A stretch of DNA of 64,000 bases, taken from positions 1 to 64,000 of the forward strand of contig NZ_PSRT01000029.1 in the NCBI RefSeq assembly GCF_004212635.1. The letters run 5' to 3'. Source of the stretch: Bradyrhizobium genosp. SA-3 (lineage in GTDB: Bacteria > Pseudomonadota > Alphaproteobacteria > Rhizobiales > Xanthobacteraceae). A program made the position numbers and the translations under genes. Shown here piece by piece: positions 30,299-39,236 of this stretch. Position 1 is the stretch's first letter. Every line of letters starts with the position of its first letter. Under the pieces are notes generated by a model. It was given only the letters and a program-made list of their open reading frames with translations, was not told the origin of the DNA and ran no database searches.

Positions 30299-30398
30299 AT
30301 ATAGTGTCCGTTCATGATTTGTTTCGAGGATGTAGCGGTTCGCCGCTCCAATCAGCGTCTCGGAATCGAACGACATCAACCGGGGGACTTTGGTCGAG

Positions 30399-31100
30399 AT
30401 GTTAACGCGCAAACAATACGAGCTTCTGCGGTTCATCAGCGAACGTCTGAAGGAAAGCGGCGTGCCGCCCTCCTTCGACGAGATGAAGGATGCGCTCGAC
30501 CTGCGCTCTAAATCGGGCATCCATCGCCTGATCACCGCGCTGGAGGAGCGCGGCTTCATCCGCCGCCTGCCCAACCGCGCCCGTGCCATCGAGGTGATCA
30601 AGCTGCCTGAGCTCCAGGCCGCCGCCGGCAACCGCCGCGGATTCACGCCGAGCGTCATCGAGGGTAATCTCGGCAAGGTGCGCGCGAGCTCCAGCCCGCC
30701 CGCGGACGAGGGCGAGCGTCCCGTTGCGGTGCCGGTGATGGGTCGCATCGCAGCCGGTACGCCGATCGAAGCGTTGCAGACCCGCAGTCACACCATCAGC
30801 GTACCGCCCGACATGCTGGGCTCGGGCGAACACTACGCGCTCGAAGTGCGCGGCGATTCGATGGTCGAGGCCGGCATCCTCGACGGCGACATGGCGCTGA
30901 TCCAGCGCAACGAGAGCGCCGATACCGGCGACATCGTGGTGGCGCTGATCGACGATGAGGAAGCGACGCTCAAGCGCTTCCGCCGCCGCGGCGCCTCGAT
31001 CGCGCTCGAGCCCGCCAACGCCGCCTACGAGGTCCGCATCCTGCCACCGAACCGGGTGAAGATTCAGGGCAAGCTGATCGGGCTGTACCGCAAGTACTGA
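30399..31100 (+). CDS. lexA: SOS repressor LexA
   Basis: Protein of 233 aa. The winged-helix DNA-binding domain (1-70) begins [20 protein letters not shown]. The autoprotease domain has the cleavage site Ala119-Gly120 (GRIAAGTP), nucleophile Ser154 (RGDSMVEAG) and general-base Lys192 (EATLKRF). RecA filaments trigger self-cleavage. ATG 30399 is chosen over TTG 30390 because MLTRKQ is the family start. The linker (~72-108) is longer than in E. coli LexA (202 aa), as is usual in rhizobia. Confidence 0.97.
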   Translation: MLTRKQYELLRFISERLKESGVPPSFDEMKDALDLRSKSGIHRLITALEERGFIRRLPNRARAIEVIKLPELQAAAGNRRGFTPSVIEGNLGKVRASSSPPADEGERPVAVPVMGRIAAGTPIEALQTRSHTISVPPDMLGSGEHYALEVRGDSMVEAGILDGDMALIQRNESADTGDIVVALIDDEEATLKRFRRRGASIALEPANAAYEVRILPPNRVKIQGKLIGLYRKY

Positions 31101-31135
31101 GACGACCCAGCGGTCATTCGATACCAATGATTCCG

Positions 31136-31175
31136 ATTGGAGCGAACGGATTGTCCGCTCCAATTGGATAGTTTT
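31136..31175 (+). terminator. Probable terminator after lexA
   Basis: ATTGGAGCG at 31136-31144 pairs with CGCTCCAAT at 31156-31164 (9-bp perfect stem, 11-base loop). TTGGATAG and a TTTTT run (31171-31175) follow. It lies about 35 bases after the lexA stop. The stem is modest and the T-run starts 6 bases later than ideal. Confidence 0.5.
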
Positions 31176-31278
31176 TCTGGTCTTGGGCAGATTATCGGGC
31201 CCCTCTCCCTGCGCTACGTCCTCGGCAGCCGCCCGAAGCACTCATCGCTTTACGACTCAAGAGATCGAGGAGACAACG

Positions 31279-31485
31279 ATGCGCAGGATCGTTTTGAGCG
31301 CCGTCGCAACTGTGTTGATCGCTGCATCGGCAACGCAAGCATTCGCAGCACAATTGCAGCACCATCCCCGCAAGTCGGCGCACGCGACAACGACCGAGCA
31401 ATTCCGCAGCGCCCGAAATGCCGTCGCGCAACAGCCACGGCCGAGTTGGCCATACTCCGGATGGTCGGCGCCCGCAGGCCGCTGA
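31279..31485 (+). CDS. Small secreted protein of unknown function (68 aa)
   Basis: MRRIVLSAVATVLIAASATQ followed by AFAAQ is a clear Sec signal peptide (cleavage after about residue 25, AFA). The mature part is only ~43 residues, His/Ser/Pro/Arg-rich, ending SWPYSGWSAPAG. A GAGGAGA sequence lies about 6-8 bases upstream of the ATG. Short exported proteins of this sort are common in Bradyrhizobium and have no known role. Confidence 0.65.
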   Translation: MRRIVLSAVATVLIAASATQAFAAQLQHHPRKSAHATTTEQFRSARNAVAQQPRPSWPYSGWSAPAGR

Positions 31486-31677
31486 CGCTCGCATCCGCCA
31501 AATGCATTGAAGCGAGCTTTGTTCCTATTGGAGTCGGGAAAGATAATGTGATCGCATCCGGCTGACGCCAGCCGCAGATTCGCCCACAACCAAGCAGAAC
31601 GTTACGTGCTTCCACTCTGATAGAGGCTTGCGCCTCCGAAAGAGGCGTGGGTTGCTATCTTCGAATAGGAGCACCCG

Positions 31678-32112
31678 ATGTGTGACTACAGCCTGCATGC
31701 CGTTGCATCGCGCCCCGCCGAAGTCGGCGAGACGATCGTGTCGACAACATTCCGCGGCACCTCGACGCGCGGCTTTGCTTCCGCGGCCGACCCGACCGTG
31801 GCCGTCTGCCTGCTGCCGGGAACGGAGCTCGCCTTCGCCGACAACGTCCGTTACGACAATCGCTGGATCTGGACGCGCACGATCAACTCCCGCGTCGGCA
31901 AGTTCGGCAAGATCGATCCGCACATTCCCGATCGCCATCATGATGCGATCGAATTCCCCGACGGCAAATACGTGCTGGTGACGCAGCTCGTCGAAGGCCA
32001 GCGCGCAACCGTGCTGCAATTGCCGGTGACGCAGCCGGTAAGCGAGCGCGAGCACAAGCCGCAGATCGATACCGACAGCCGGCCGACGATCACGCGTCTG
32101 CCGATCGGCTGA
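31678..32112 (+). CDS. Conserved hypothetical protein (144 aa)
   Basis: Starts MCDYSLHAVASRPAEVGETI with an AGGAG 4 bases upstream of the ATG. It continues FRGTSTRGFASAADPTVAVC and contains a KIDPHIPDRHHDAIEFPDGK segment with several His/Asp that could bind a metal. There is no signal peptide or membrane segment. I recall similar ~140-aa proteins in rhizobia but no function. It ends convergent with comEC. Confidence 0.65.
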   Translation: MCDYSLHAVASRPAEVGETIVSTTFRGTSTRGFASAADPTVAVCLLPGTELAFADNVRYDNRWIWTRTINSRVGKFGKIDPHIPDRHHDAIEFPDGKYVLVTQLVEGQRATVLQLPVTQPVSEREHKPQIDTDSRPTITRLPIG

Positions 32113-32250
32113 GCCGTCCCTGGCCGCCAGGTCGGCCAGGATTGAAATTGCCATCGCCGGCCGAGGCCGGCGAGACGGTATGATTTATGTTCTGCGGAAG
32201 TCCGGTCGAACCCGGACCAACTCCTCGCATTTGTTCTTAATCGTCTGGCC

Positions 32251-34530
32251 TTAGTCGTCCGCCTGCAAGTCGGTCTCTGCCGGAGTTGCGTCCCGGTTGC
32301 GGGCCGCAGCCGTCCTCGGCGCAAGGCTCCCGTCGAAATCACCCTCGCCAGCGCCGGCCGGCAGCCAGGGACGACTTGTGCCTCTTGCTCTTACAGCCTG
32401 AACTGCAAAACCGTCACCACGCTGCGTCAACGCCAGCGCGCCTTGGCTGGTGAGACGTTGCCGATCGACCACCATCGCCGCACAATCCGGCGGCGCGGGC
32501 CGCCGCGTCACCACCAGCGCGGCGCGGCTGCAATCATCAGCCAGCGCGTCGATCCGCAGGGAAATCGCGACCAGCCGCCCGTCGGCGAGCGGCGTCACAC
32601 AGCCCGCCTCGTCGCACGACACGCCGTCGGCCAGCGAGCTACTCCCGGCGTCGCGCGGATCGGCGTCGGCAGCTAACCACTCCTTGAGCAGAAAGCCGTC
32701 CTTGCTCGAAAGGATCACATGCAGGTGTCCGTCCCGGCCGCGCACCGCGACGCTCGCGCCGTCGCCGGCAATCAGGATGTCGGGCTGCCGCACCGACAGC
32801 CCCCAGGCAATGGAAGCCAGCAGCAGCAAGGCACCGGACCAGCGCAAGGGTGTGCGCAACAGGCCCATCACGATGATCCCGAGGCTTGCCGCGATCAGCG
32901 GCGCGATGCCGAAGGCAGGGATGCGGCCGACTGCGCCCGGCAGTGCCGCCACCCAGCGCGAGACCGCGACCATCCAGTCGATCCCGATCCCCATCAGCCA
33001 CCAGAACACGCCGTCGAGCCCGAAGGGCGCCGCGAGCAGTCCCAGCAGCCCCGCCGGCATCACCAGCGCCGAAACCACCGGCATTGCACCGAGATTGGCG
33101 AGCACGCCGTACGGCGTGACGCGGTGGAAATGGAAGGCGGCGTAGGGCGTGGTCGCAAGCCCCGCGATCAGCGAGGCCAGGAACAGCATCGCGATCTCGC
33201 GCCCGCCCCATAGCGCGATGCGCGCCGTCGCCGAATGATCCGGCGAGGCAAACAGGTTCGGCATGCCGATCTGCACCAGCGCGACGAGTCCGAGCGTCGC
33301 GGCGAAGGACATTTGAAAACTCGGATGCACCAGCGCTTCGGGCGCGACCGCGAGCACGATCAGCGCGGCCACGGCCAGCGTGCGGAAGGTGATAGCGCGG
33401 CGATCGACCATGACCGCGATCAACACCACCGCTGTCATGAAGAACGATCGTTGCGTTGCGACCTCAGCGCCTGACAGCAGCAGATAGAACGCGGCCGCCA
33501 CCAGCGCGGCGGCCGCCGACCATTTCTTGATGGCAAAGCCCGCCGCCAGCCCGGGGATCAGCGCCAGCAGTGCGCGCACCGCGAAGAACACCACACCGGC
33601 GACGACCGCCATGTGATAGCCGGAGATCGACAGCACATGGCCGAGGCCTGAGATGAACATGGCGTCGTTGACGGGCGTGGTGATCGCATCGCGCCGTCCG
33701 GTGAGCAGCGCGGTTGCGATCGCGCGGTTGTCGCCCTCGAGCGTCGCACGGATGCGCGCGTCGATCGCATCGCGCAGGCCCTGCATGAAGGCCGCGTAGC
33801 GCAGCCGCAGGCCACCGGCATCCGGCGGCACTGAAGCCGTGATTGCGCCCATCACGAAGCCGGAGGCGCCGATGCCCTGGAAGAACATGTCGCGGGAGAA
33901 ATCGTAGCTCCCCGGGCGCACGGGAGAGATCGGCGGCATCAACCGCGCCTTCAGTTGCACGAAGCTGCCGACCTCCGGCGCCGTCCCCTTGCGCACCGAC
34001 AGGCGCACGCGCTCCAGCCGGACGTCGCTGCGCTGCGCCTCCATCGCGGTAACCCGCAGCACGAAGCGATCGGTGCGCTCGCGGATGTCACGGGTCTCCA
34101 CGAAGCCCGACAGCGACACCGAATAGAGTGGCTTGGCCAGCACGGGATGGGCGATGCGCGCCGTCTTCCAGGTCGCCATGGCAAAACCGGCGGCGACGGC
34201 GGCAAGCATGATCGCGGGCGCGAACAGCCGGCTCCGCCGCAACAGGACCGCGCCGAGCACGAGCGCGATGGCGGTCGTGGCGACGACCCATAGCACCGGC
34301 TCGTGATCGGCAGCGAAATAGAGCGCGATGCCGGCGCCGAAGGCGACAGGCACCCAAGGCAACAGCCGCCCGGCGCCGGCCTCAGCGCGCGCCCATTCGC
34401 GCAGCGTCTCGACGAACGCAGGCCAGACGCCAAAGCCCGCCGGCGCAAAGCCGCCGGCCGATGTGGCGCGGCCAACCGGCCACGTTCCAGCGACTCCCTG
34501 GGAGCGTACTGGCCGGCCCGGCTCCGCCAT
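32251..34530 (-). CDS. comEC: ComEC/Rec2-family DNA-uptake channel protein
   Basis: Protein of 759 aa. It has an N-terminal DUF4131/OB-like region (~130-220, SLSGFVETRDIRERTDRFVL), then the competence domain with ~10 helices. The family motif ALLTGRRDAITTPVNDAMFISGLGHVLSISGYHM is present around 260-295. A C-terminal region follows the last helix, where ComEC normally has a metallo-beta-lactamase domain. Here no HxHxDH motif is visible and the sequence is Asp/Arg/Ala-rich, so nuclease function is probably lost. ComEC forms the inner-membrane pore for single-stranded DNA. It shares this locus with lexA, as in relatives. Confidence 0.88.
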   Translation of the reverse strand: MAEPGRPVRSQGVAGTWPVGRATSAGGFAPAGFGVWPAFVETLREWARAEAGAGRLLPWVPVAFGAGIALYFAADHEPVLWVVATTAIALVLGAVLLRRSRLFAPAIMLAAVAAGFAMATWKTARIAHPVLAKPLYSVSLSGFVETRDIRERTDRFVLRVTAMEAQRSDVRLERVRLSVRKGTAPEVGSFVQLKARLMPPISPVRPGSYDFSRDMFFQGIGASGFVMGAITASVPPDAGGLRLRYAAFMQGLRDAIDARIRATLEGDNRAIATALLTGRRDAITTPVNDAMFISGLGHVLSISGYHMAVVAGVVFFAVRALLALIPGLAAGFAIKKWSAAAALVAAAFYLLLSGAEVATQRSFFMTAVVLIAVMVDRRAITFRTLAVAALIVLAVAPEALVHPSFQMSFAATLGLVALVQIGMPNLFASPDHSATARIALWGGREIAMLFLASLIAGLATTPYAAFHFHRVTPYGVLANLGAMPVVSALVMPAGLLGLLAAPFGLDGVFWWLMGIGIDWMVAVSRWVAALPGAVGRIPAFGIAPLIAASLGIIVMGLLRTPLRWSGALLLLASIAWGLSVRQPDILIAGDGASVAVRGRDGHLHVILSSKDGFLLKEWLAADADPRDAGSSSLADGVSCDEAGCVTPLADGRLVAISLRIDALADDCSRAALVVTRRPAPPDCAAMVVDRQRLTSQGALALTQRGDGFAVQAVRARGTSRPWLPAGAGEGDFDGSLAPRTAAARNRDATPAETDLQADD

Positions 34531-35039
34531 TCCCCTGCACCTTACGATACGCGACGGGTGCAGAGGCTACCGGAACGTGCGGCGGTGCGAATAGCGGTAC
34601 GGATCAGGAACAGGCGGCGAAGCGCCCTACTTTTCCCTTCCATCGTCACGGCGACCGCCGCCTTGGCATCTCTTCTGGATTCCTCGCAACGCCTGAGACG
34701 TCTTTGACCAGAAGTCGCGAAGTATTCGAGCCCTTCCGATCTCGTTGGCAAGACGCCCGCGACAGATCGATTGAGCCGAAAGTCTCATAAGTTGCCGGCC
34801 CGAGGTGGGATTACACTATGGTTCCCCGCCTTCCCGACAGACGGGCAAGGCAGTGGTGGCTCGCGGTTCTAAGGCCGCCGGAGCTCTTCTCAGGTGACGC
34901 GAAAGCGCACCTGAAGTCAGACGTTGCCGACGCAACTCTTTGAATTGGCGCCTGCGACGCCGCGCATCACGCTCTCCCCGCGAGAAGATCGATCGCTGAA
35001 ACAGGCGAGGAGACGTCTTGAAAACCAAAGGAGTCGCAC
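34531..35039. other. Intergenic region between comEC and the MHS transporter
   Basis: About 510 bases separate the divergent comEC and transporter starts. Several short open frames occur on both strands, but none shows a ribosome site plus a recognisable protein. Promoters for both flanking genes must lie here; I could not place them with confidence. The transporter has AAAGGAG 6 bases before its ATG. In related genomes comEC lies close to gltX, so this is the probable left junction of the accessory region. Confidence 0.4.
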
Positions 35040-36362
35040 ATGCAGGTACCGAGTGATTTTCGCCGCGTGATCATCGCTGCATCGGTGGGAAACATCATCG
35101 AATGGTATGATTTCTACATCTTTGGCAGCCTGGCCGCAGTTCTATCGGTCAAGTTCTTTGAGCAATCCCACCCGGTTGCCGCCCTCCTCAGCACGATCGC
35201 GCTCTTCACGGCAGGATTTCTCATCCGTCCGCTGGGGGCCTTCCTGTTCGGATGGATGGGTGACCGGGTCGGCCGCAAATACACCTTTCTCATTACGCTC
35301 AGCGGAATGGGACTCGGCACGGGGGCGATCGGGTTGATCCCGACCTATCAGTCGATTGGTCTGACGGCCGCGTTCGTTCTCTTCGGCCTGCGCATGATCC
35401 AGGGCCTGTGCCTTGGCGGCGAATATGGTGGCGCCATCACCTACGTCGCCGAACATGTACCGGACGATCGACGCGGCTATTATACTGGCTGGCTGCAGAC
35501 CTCGCCTACTCTCGGAATCGTGGTGTCGCTGGCCGTCATCATCCTCACGCGGACATATGCCGGCAACCAGGCCTTCGACGAATGGGCTTGGCGCGTTCCG
35601 TTCCTGCTGTCCTTCCTGCTGGTGGCGATCGCGATCTACATCCGGCTCCAACTCCAGGAAACGCCGATCTTCCAGGAGATCAGGTCCCGCGGCCAGATGA
35701 CGAGGAACCCTTGGAAGGAGGCTTTCCTCAGCTCCAACATCAAATACATCGGGATCGCGATTGTGGTCCTGATCGGACAGGGCGTGGTCTGGTACAGCGG
35801 TCAGTTCTGGGCGCTGTACTTCCTGCAGCAGGTCTCCAAATTGGACCCGCTGACCTCCGCATACATCGTGGGCGCCGCACTGCTCATTGCCACCCCGAGC
35901 CTGATCTTCTTTGGCTGGCTGTCGGATCTGATCGGCCGCAAGCCGGTGATCCTCGGCGGCATGCTGCTCGCCGCGATCACGTACTATCCGCTGTATCTGT
36001 GGCTGGGGACTGTCACACAGCCCGGAAACGTCAACTATCCGGCCGCGACCTTCATCATCTTCATCCTCGTTTGCTATGTCGGGATGGTGTACGGGCCGGT
36101 CGGCGCGTTTCTGGCGGAATTCTTTCCCGCCAGGATCAGGTATACGTCAGTCTCGGTGCCGTACCACATCGGCAATGGCTGGGGTGGCGGATTGGTGCCG
36201 TTCATCACGTCGGCGGCATTCGCCGCGACCGGCAGCATCGGCTATGCGCTGATCTATCCGATCGTGGTCCCCGCGGTGTGCTTCGTGCTGGCCGTCTTCC
36301 TGATGCCGGAGACGCGCAAGATCAGCATCTGGCAGCCGATCGAGCCGAGAGCCGCATCGTGA
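35040..36362 (+). CDS. MFS transporter, metabolite:H+ symporter (MHS) family
   Basis: Protein of 440 aa with 12 predicted helices. The N terminus SVGNIIEWYDFYIFGSLAAV is the MHS hallmark (as in ProP, KgtP, ShiA). Motif A reads GWMGDRVGRKYTFL and its second-half copy GWLSDLIGRKPVIL. RMIQGLCLGGEYGGA lies in helix 4. MHS members import organic acids, betaines or shikimate with protons at the inner membrane; the substrate cannot be told. A perfect AAGGAG precedes the ATG. It opens the accessory region that runs to 43.8 kb. Confidence 0.88.
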   Translation: MQVPSDFRRVIIAASVGNIIEWYDFYIFGSLAAVLSVKFFEQSHPVAALLSTIALFTAGFLIRPLGAFLFGWMGDRVGRKYTFLITLSGMGLGTGAIGLIPTYQSIGLTAAFVLFGLRMIQGLCLGGEYGGAITYVAEHVPDDRRGYYTGWLQTSPTLGIVVSLAVIILTRTYAGNQAFDEWAWRVPFLLSFLLVAIAIYIRLQLQETPIFQEIRSRGQMTRNPWKEAFLSSNIKYIGIAIVVLIGQGVVWYSGQFWALYFLQQVSKLDPLTSAYIVGAALLIATPSLIFFGWLSDLIGRKPVILGGMLLAAITYYPLYLWLGTVTQPGNVNYPAATFIIFILVCYVGMVYGPVGAFLAEFFPARIRYTSVSVPYHIGNGWGGGLVPFITSAAFAATGSIGYALIYPIVVPAVCFVLAVFLMPETRKISIWQPIEPRAAS

Positions 36363-36386
36363 TGGGTTGATCCAGGCGCAGGGATC

Positions 36387-36416
36387 CTGGTGCAGGACCG
36401 CGAGGCCCTGCACCAG
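36387..36416 (+). terminator. Hairpin after the MHS transporter
   Basis: CTGGTGCAGG (36387-36396) and CCTGCACCAG (36407-36416) form a perfect 10-bp stem with a 10-base loop, 25 bases after the transporter stop. There is no T-run, so it may stabilise the mRNA 3' end or need Rho. It lies between convergent genes. Confidence 0.4.
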
Positions 36417-36534
36417 AGTTCGTGTCGAGGCGCAGTGACGATCATTCCCCTCGGCACCGCGCCCGAGCGAGCCGATCTCGAACTCCCGGCCGCCAGCAAA
36501 GGGCGGTCGGCAAGCGCCCGACTAGCACCTCTTC

Positions 36535-36897
36535 TCAGCCGGCCAGGCGATGCCAACGATCGTGCCACCAGGTGCTGAAGTCGCGATCGGTCATCAACTC
36601 CCAGACAGCGAGCAGGATCACCAGTATGCCGGACAGCACGCTGCTCACCGTTGCCGATACCGGCTCATAGCCAATGGTCCAAGGTGCCAGTAGCAGAGCC
36701 AGGCCCAGCAGCAATTCTCCCCATTCTTCCAGATAGGACGGGATGAAAAATGCCTCGATGGCAAACAGCATGACGCCGAGCCCGAGCGCGATGGAGACCC
36801 AGACAGGCGCTCCGGACAAGCCCAGGATAAAGGACGAAAGAACCAGCCAAAGGCCCACCAGGAGGCTGGCAGCGTCTTGCCAATGTTGGATGCGCAT
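36535..36897 (-). CDS. SPW repeat membrane protein
   Basis: Protein of 120 aa with four hydrophobic helices arranged as two similar halves. The halves are marked by LSGAPVWVS (~28) and LAPWTIGYE (~70), the SPW-type motif of this family. Function is unknown; members are inner-membrane and often sit near stress or fermentation genes. The start ATG 36897 is preceded by a near-ideal GGAGGTGAG. It is the only minus-strand gene between 35.0 and 43.8 kb apart from one possible remnant. Confidence 0.75.
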   Translation of the reverse strand: MRIQHWQDAASLLVGLWLVLSSFILGLSGAPVWVSIALGLGVMLFAIEAFFIPSYLEEWGELLLGLALLLAPWTIGYEPVSATVSSVLSGILVILLAVWELMTDRDFSTWWHDRWHRLAG

Positions 36898-37139
36898 AAT
36901 GCTCACCTCCTCTCTCCCGGTTACATGGTGGCGCAGCTGAGAAAATGCATCCCTCCGACCTGCGCCGTGTTGCCGCGACTGAACCCGCACCCAATCCTCG
37001 CAGCCCATGCCCCGGAAAGGGGCCTTGCGAGTGCCTGCACCAGGATGCAGACTAGCCGCGCTGGACAGGTGTCTACGTCTATCGTCCCCCGGCTCGCACC
37101 TCGTTCGCGTTGCGCCCGGGACAAGAGGGAGGTGACGCC

Positions 37140-37325
37140 ATGATGCGAGAAATCGAAATCCACGACTATGCGCGGCAGTTGCTGGAAGCACATGGTCCCA
37201 AGGCCATTGCGGAAGCCGCCCAGAACGCCATCGATCTCGAGTCGAAGGGCGAGCTCGAGCTCGCCAAAACCTGGCGGCATATCGAAGACGCCATGAAGCT
37301 GATGCGCGGGCCTCACCAAAGCTGA
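37140..37325 (+). CDS. Small acidic/helical protein of unknown function (61 aa)
   Basis: MMREIEIHDYARQLLEAHGP begins a mostly helical protein ending IEDAMKLMRGPHQS. GGGAGGTGA lies 6 bases before the ATG, nearly identical to the site of the divergent SPW gene, so both are probably well expressed. I recall similar ~60-aa proteins in rhizobia, without an assigned function. A glutamine synthetase gene follows 168 bases later. Confidence 0.65.
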   Translation: MMREIEIHDYARQLLEAHGPKAIAEAAQNAIDLESKGELELAKTWRHIEDAMKLMRGPHQS

Positions 37326-37493
37326 AGCAGCCGGCGTGCCTAGCCGCCTGACCGCAAATGCCGCCAAGCCGGATTGAGGCTGGAGGGGCGGCAACACAGA
37401 GTATGGACCACAATCCGTCGCAAGCCGTTCGGCTGCGGCTGGCCGGCAACGCGACCCGCAAGACGCGCATCTCCACGATGCTGGGAGCGAGCC

Positions 37494-38924
37494 ATGTTTC
37501 CAAAATGTGCGACGGCCGAAGATCTCGTGAAGGCGATCAAGGACGAGAAGGTCCAGATGATCGATCTGCGGTTCACTGACCTGCCGGGGGTATGGCAACA
37601 TTTTTCCGTCCCGCCGAGCGCGGTGAGCGTCGATGCGCTCGAGGAGGGCATCGGGTTCGACGGCTCATCGATCCGCGGCTTCCAGGAGATACAGGAGAGC
37701 GACATGCTGGTCGTCGCCGATCCGACGACGGTCTTCGTCGACCCCTATAGTCCGGCAAAGACGCTGGTCCTCATCTGCAACATCCGCGACCCCGTGACCG
37801 GCCAGTCCTATAGCCGCGATCCACGCTACGTCGCCCAGAAGGCTGAAACCTATCTCAAGGGCACTGGTCGCGCCGATACGAGTTACTTCGGCCCGGAAGC
37901 GGAGTTCTTCGTCTTCGACGAGGTGCGCTACGGTCAGGGCATCAATTACGCCATGCACGAGATCGATTCCAGCGAAGGCAGCTGGAACACCGGCGCGGAG
38001 GAAGCGCCGAATCTGGGGCACAAGCCGCGCCCTAAGGAGGGATATTTTCCCGTTCCTCCGACCGACAGCATGCAGGCGCTACGCACCGAAATGGTGCTGA
38101 CCATGGAACAGCTGGGAATCCAGATCGAAGCTCATCACCACGAGGTCGCAACCGGCGGCCAAAACGAAATCGACATGCGCTTCACAACCCTGACCCGCAT
38201 GGCCGACAATTTGATGATCTACAAATACGTGGTGAAGAACACCGCGCATGAGCACGGCAAGACCGCGACCTTCATGCCGAAACCGCTGTTCGAAGACAAC
38301 GCTTCGGGCATGCATGTGCACCAGTCACTGTGGAAGAGCGAGACTAACCTGTTCTACGACCAGGGCGACTATGCCGAATTGAGCCAGCTCGGCCGCTACT
38401 ACATCGGCGGCCTCCTGACCCACGCCTGGGCGTTGTGCGGGCTTTGCGCCCCGACGACCAACTCATATCGGCGCCTGGTGCCGGGCTATGAGGCCCCCAT
38501 CAACCTGGTCTACTCCCAACGCAATCGTTCGGCCTGCTGCCGAATTCCCATGTACTCGCCGAATCCACGCGCAAAGCGCGTCGAGTTTCGTTCGCCCGAC
38601 CCCTCCTGCAATCCCTACCTGGCTTTTGCCGCAATGCTGATGGCGGGCCTCGACGGTATCGAAAACCGGATCGACCCCGGCAGCCCCATCGACAAGAACC
38701 TTTACGACCTGCCACCGGCCGAAGCCAAGCAAGTGAAGTCGACACCGGGATCGCTGGATCAGGCGCTCGACGCACTCCAGCGCGACCACGCATTCCTGCT
38801 GCGCGGCGACGTCTTCACGGCCGACCTGATCGAGACCTGGCTCGACTACAAGCGAAAAAAGGAGGTCGATGCGATCCGGCTGCGACCGCATCCCTATGAG
38901 TTCCACCTCTACTACGACATCTGA
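37494..38924 (+). CDS. Type I glutamine synthetase, actinobacterial-like (accessory copy)
   Basis: Protein of 476 aa. All catalytic blocks are present: [85 protein letters not shown] and [18 protein letters not shown]. The adenylylation loop [12 protein letters not shown] places the target Tyr at 404. The [12 protein letters not shown] wording and the ending [12 protein letters not shown] resemble actinobacterial GlnA1 more than the usual proteobacterial GlnA (which has GWKGINESDM). It makes glutamine from glutamate and ammonia, or possibly another gamma-glutamyl product. No glnB lies next to it, unlike the housekeeping glnA. The upstream ORF extension is not used. Confidence 0.85.
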   Translation: MFPKCATAEDLVKAIKDEKVQMIDLRFTDLPGVWQHFSVPPSAVSVDALEEGIGFDGSSIRGFQEIQESDMLVVADPTTVFVDPYSPAKTLVLICNIRDPVTGQSYSRDPRYVAQKAETYLKGTGRADTSYFGPEAEFFVFDEVRYGQGINYAMHEIDSSEGSWNTGAEEAPNLGHKPRPKEGYFPVPPTDSMQALRTEMVLTMEQLGIQIEAHHHEVATGGQNEIDMRFTTLTRMADNLMIYKYVVKNTAHEHGKTATFMPKPLFEDNASGMHVHQSLWKSETNLFYDQGDYAELSQLGRYYIGGLLTHAWALCGLCAPTTNSYRRLVPGYEAPINLVYSQRNRSACCRIPMYSPNPRAKRVEFRSPDPSCNPYLAFAAMLMAGLDGIENRIDPGSPIDKNLYDLPPAEAKQVKSTPGSLDQALDALQRDHAFLLRGDVFTADLIETWLDYKRKKEVDAIRLRPHPYEFHLYYDI

Positions 38925-38933
38925 CAGCGGTCC

Positions 38934-39020
38934 TCACTGTGGGATCGTCCGCGGCTGACCAAAATCGCGTCGTGCCCCCCTGTCGGCACCATCGGCGAAG
39001 GCGCTTGAAATGAGTTTCAT
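38934..39020 (-). pseudogene. Possible 5' remnant of a YbhB/PEBP-family gene
   Basis: On minus, ATG 39020 has GAGGAGAGA just upstream and opens MKLISSAFADGADRGARRDF, stopping after 28 codons. The first ~12 residues match the usual start of YbhB/YbcL PEBP proteins (M-x-L-x-S-x-A-F-x-D-G-x-x-I-P). After that the match is lost in all three frames. This fits a 5' fragment left by a deletion, but 12 residues is little evidence. The rest of 38925-39236 shows no gene. Confidence 0.3.
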
Positions 39021-39236
39021 GGCTCTCTCCTCGGGCTGCGGGACACATCGGGCTCGCGCTTGACGAGATATTTCAAGATCCGGCCCGCGGCTGACGCAGC
39101 CGAACCACGGATCGAAAGTCGGCACGAGCGCGATCCGATTAGTGTATTCTGACTCGATCTTGCCGGGTGCGGAATTCATCAACGTTGGCTAAGCGCGGGA
39201 AATCCATCGGGCGCTGTTGCAGCAGAATAGTTTGCC

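Noticed and set aside
34542..34751. 69-aa frame upstream of comEC
   Set aside because: Arg-rich composition of a random GC-rich frame, with no ribosome site or similarity I recognise.
39061..39078. TTGACGAGATATTTCAAG as an FNR/FixK box
   Set aside because: The TTGA and TCAA halves are 9 bases apart; the FNR/FixK consensus needs 6.
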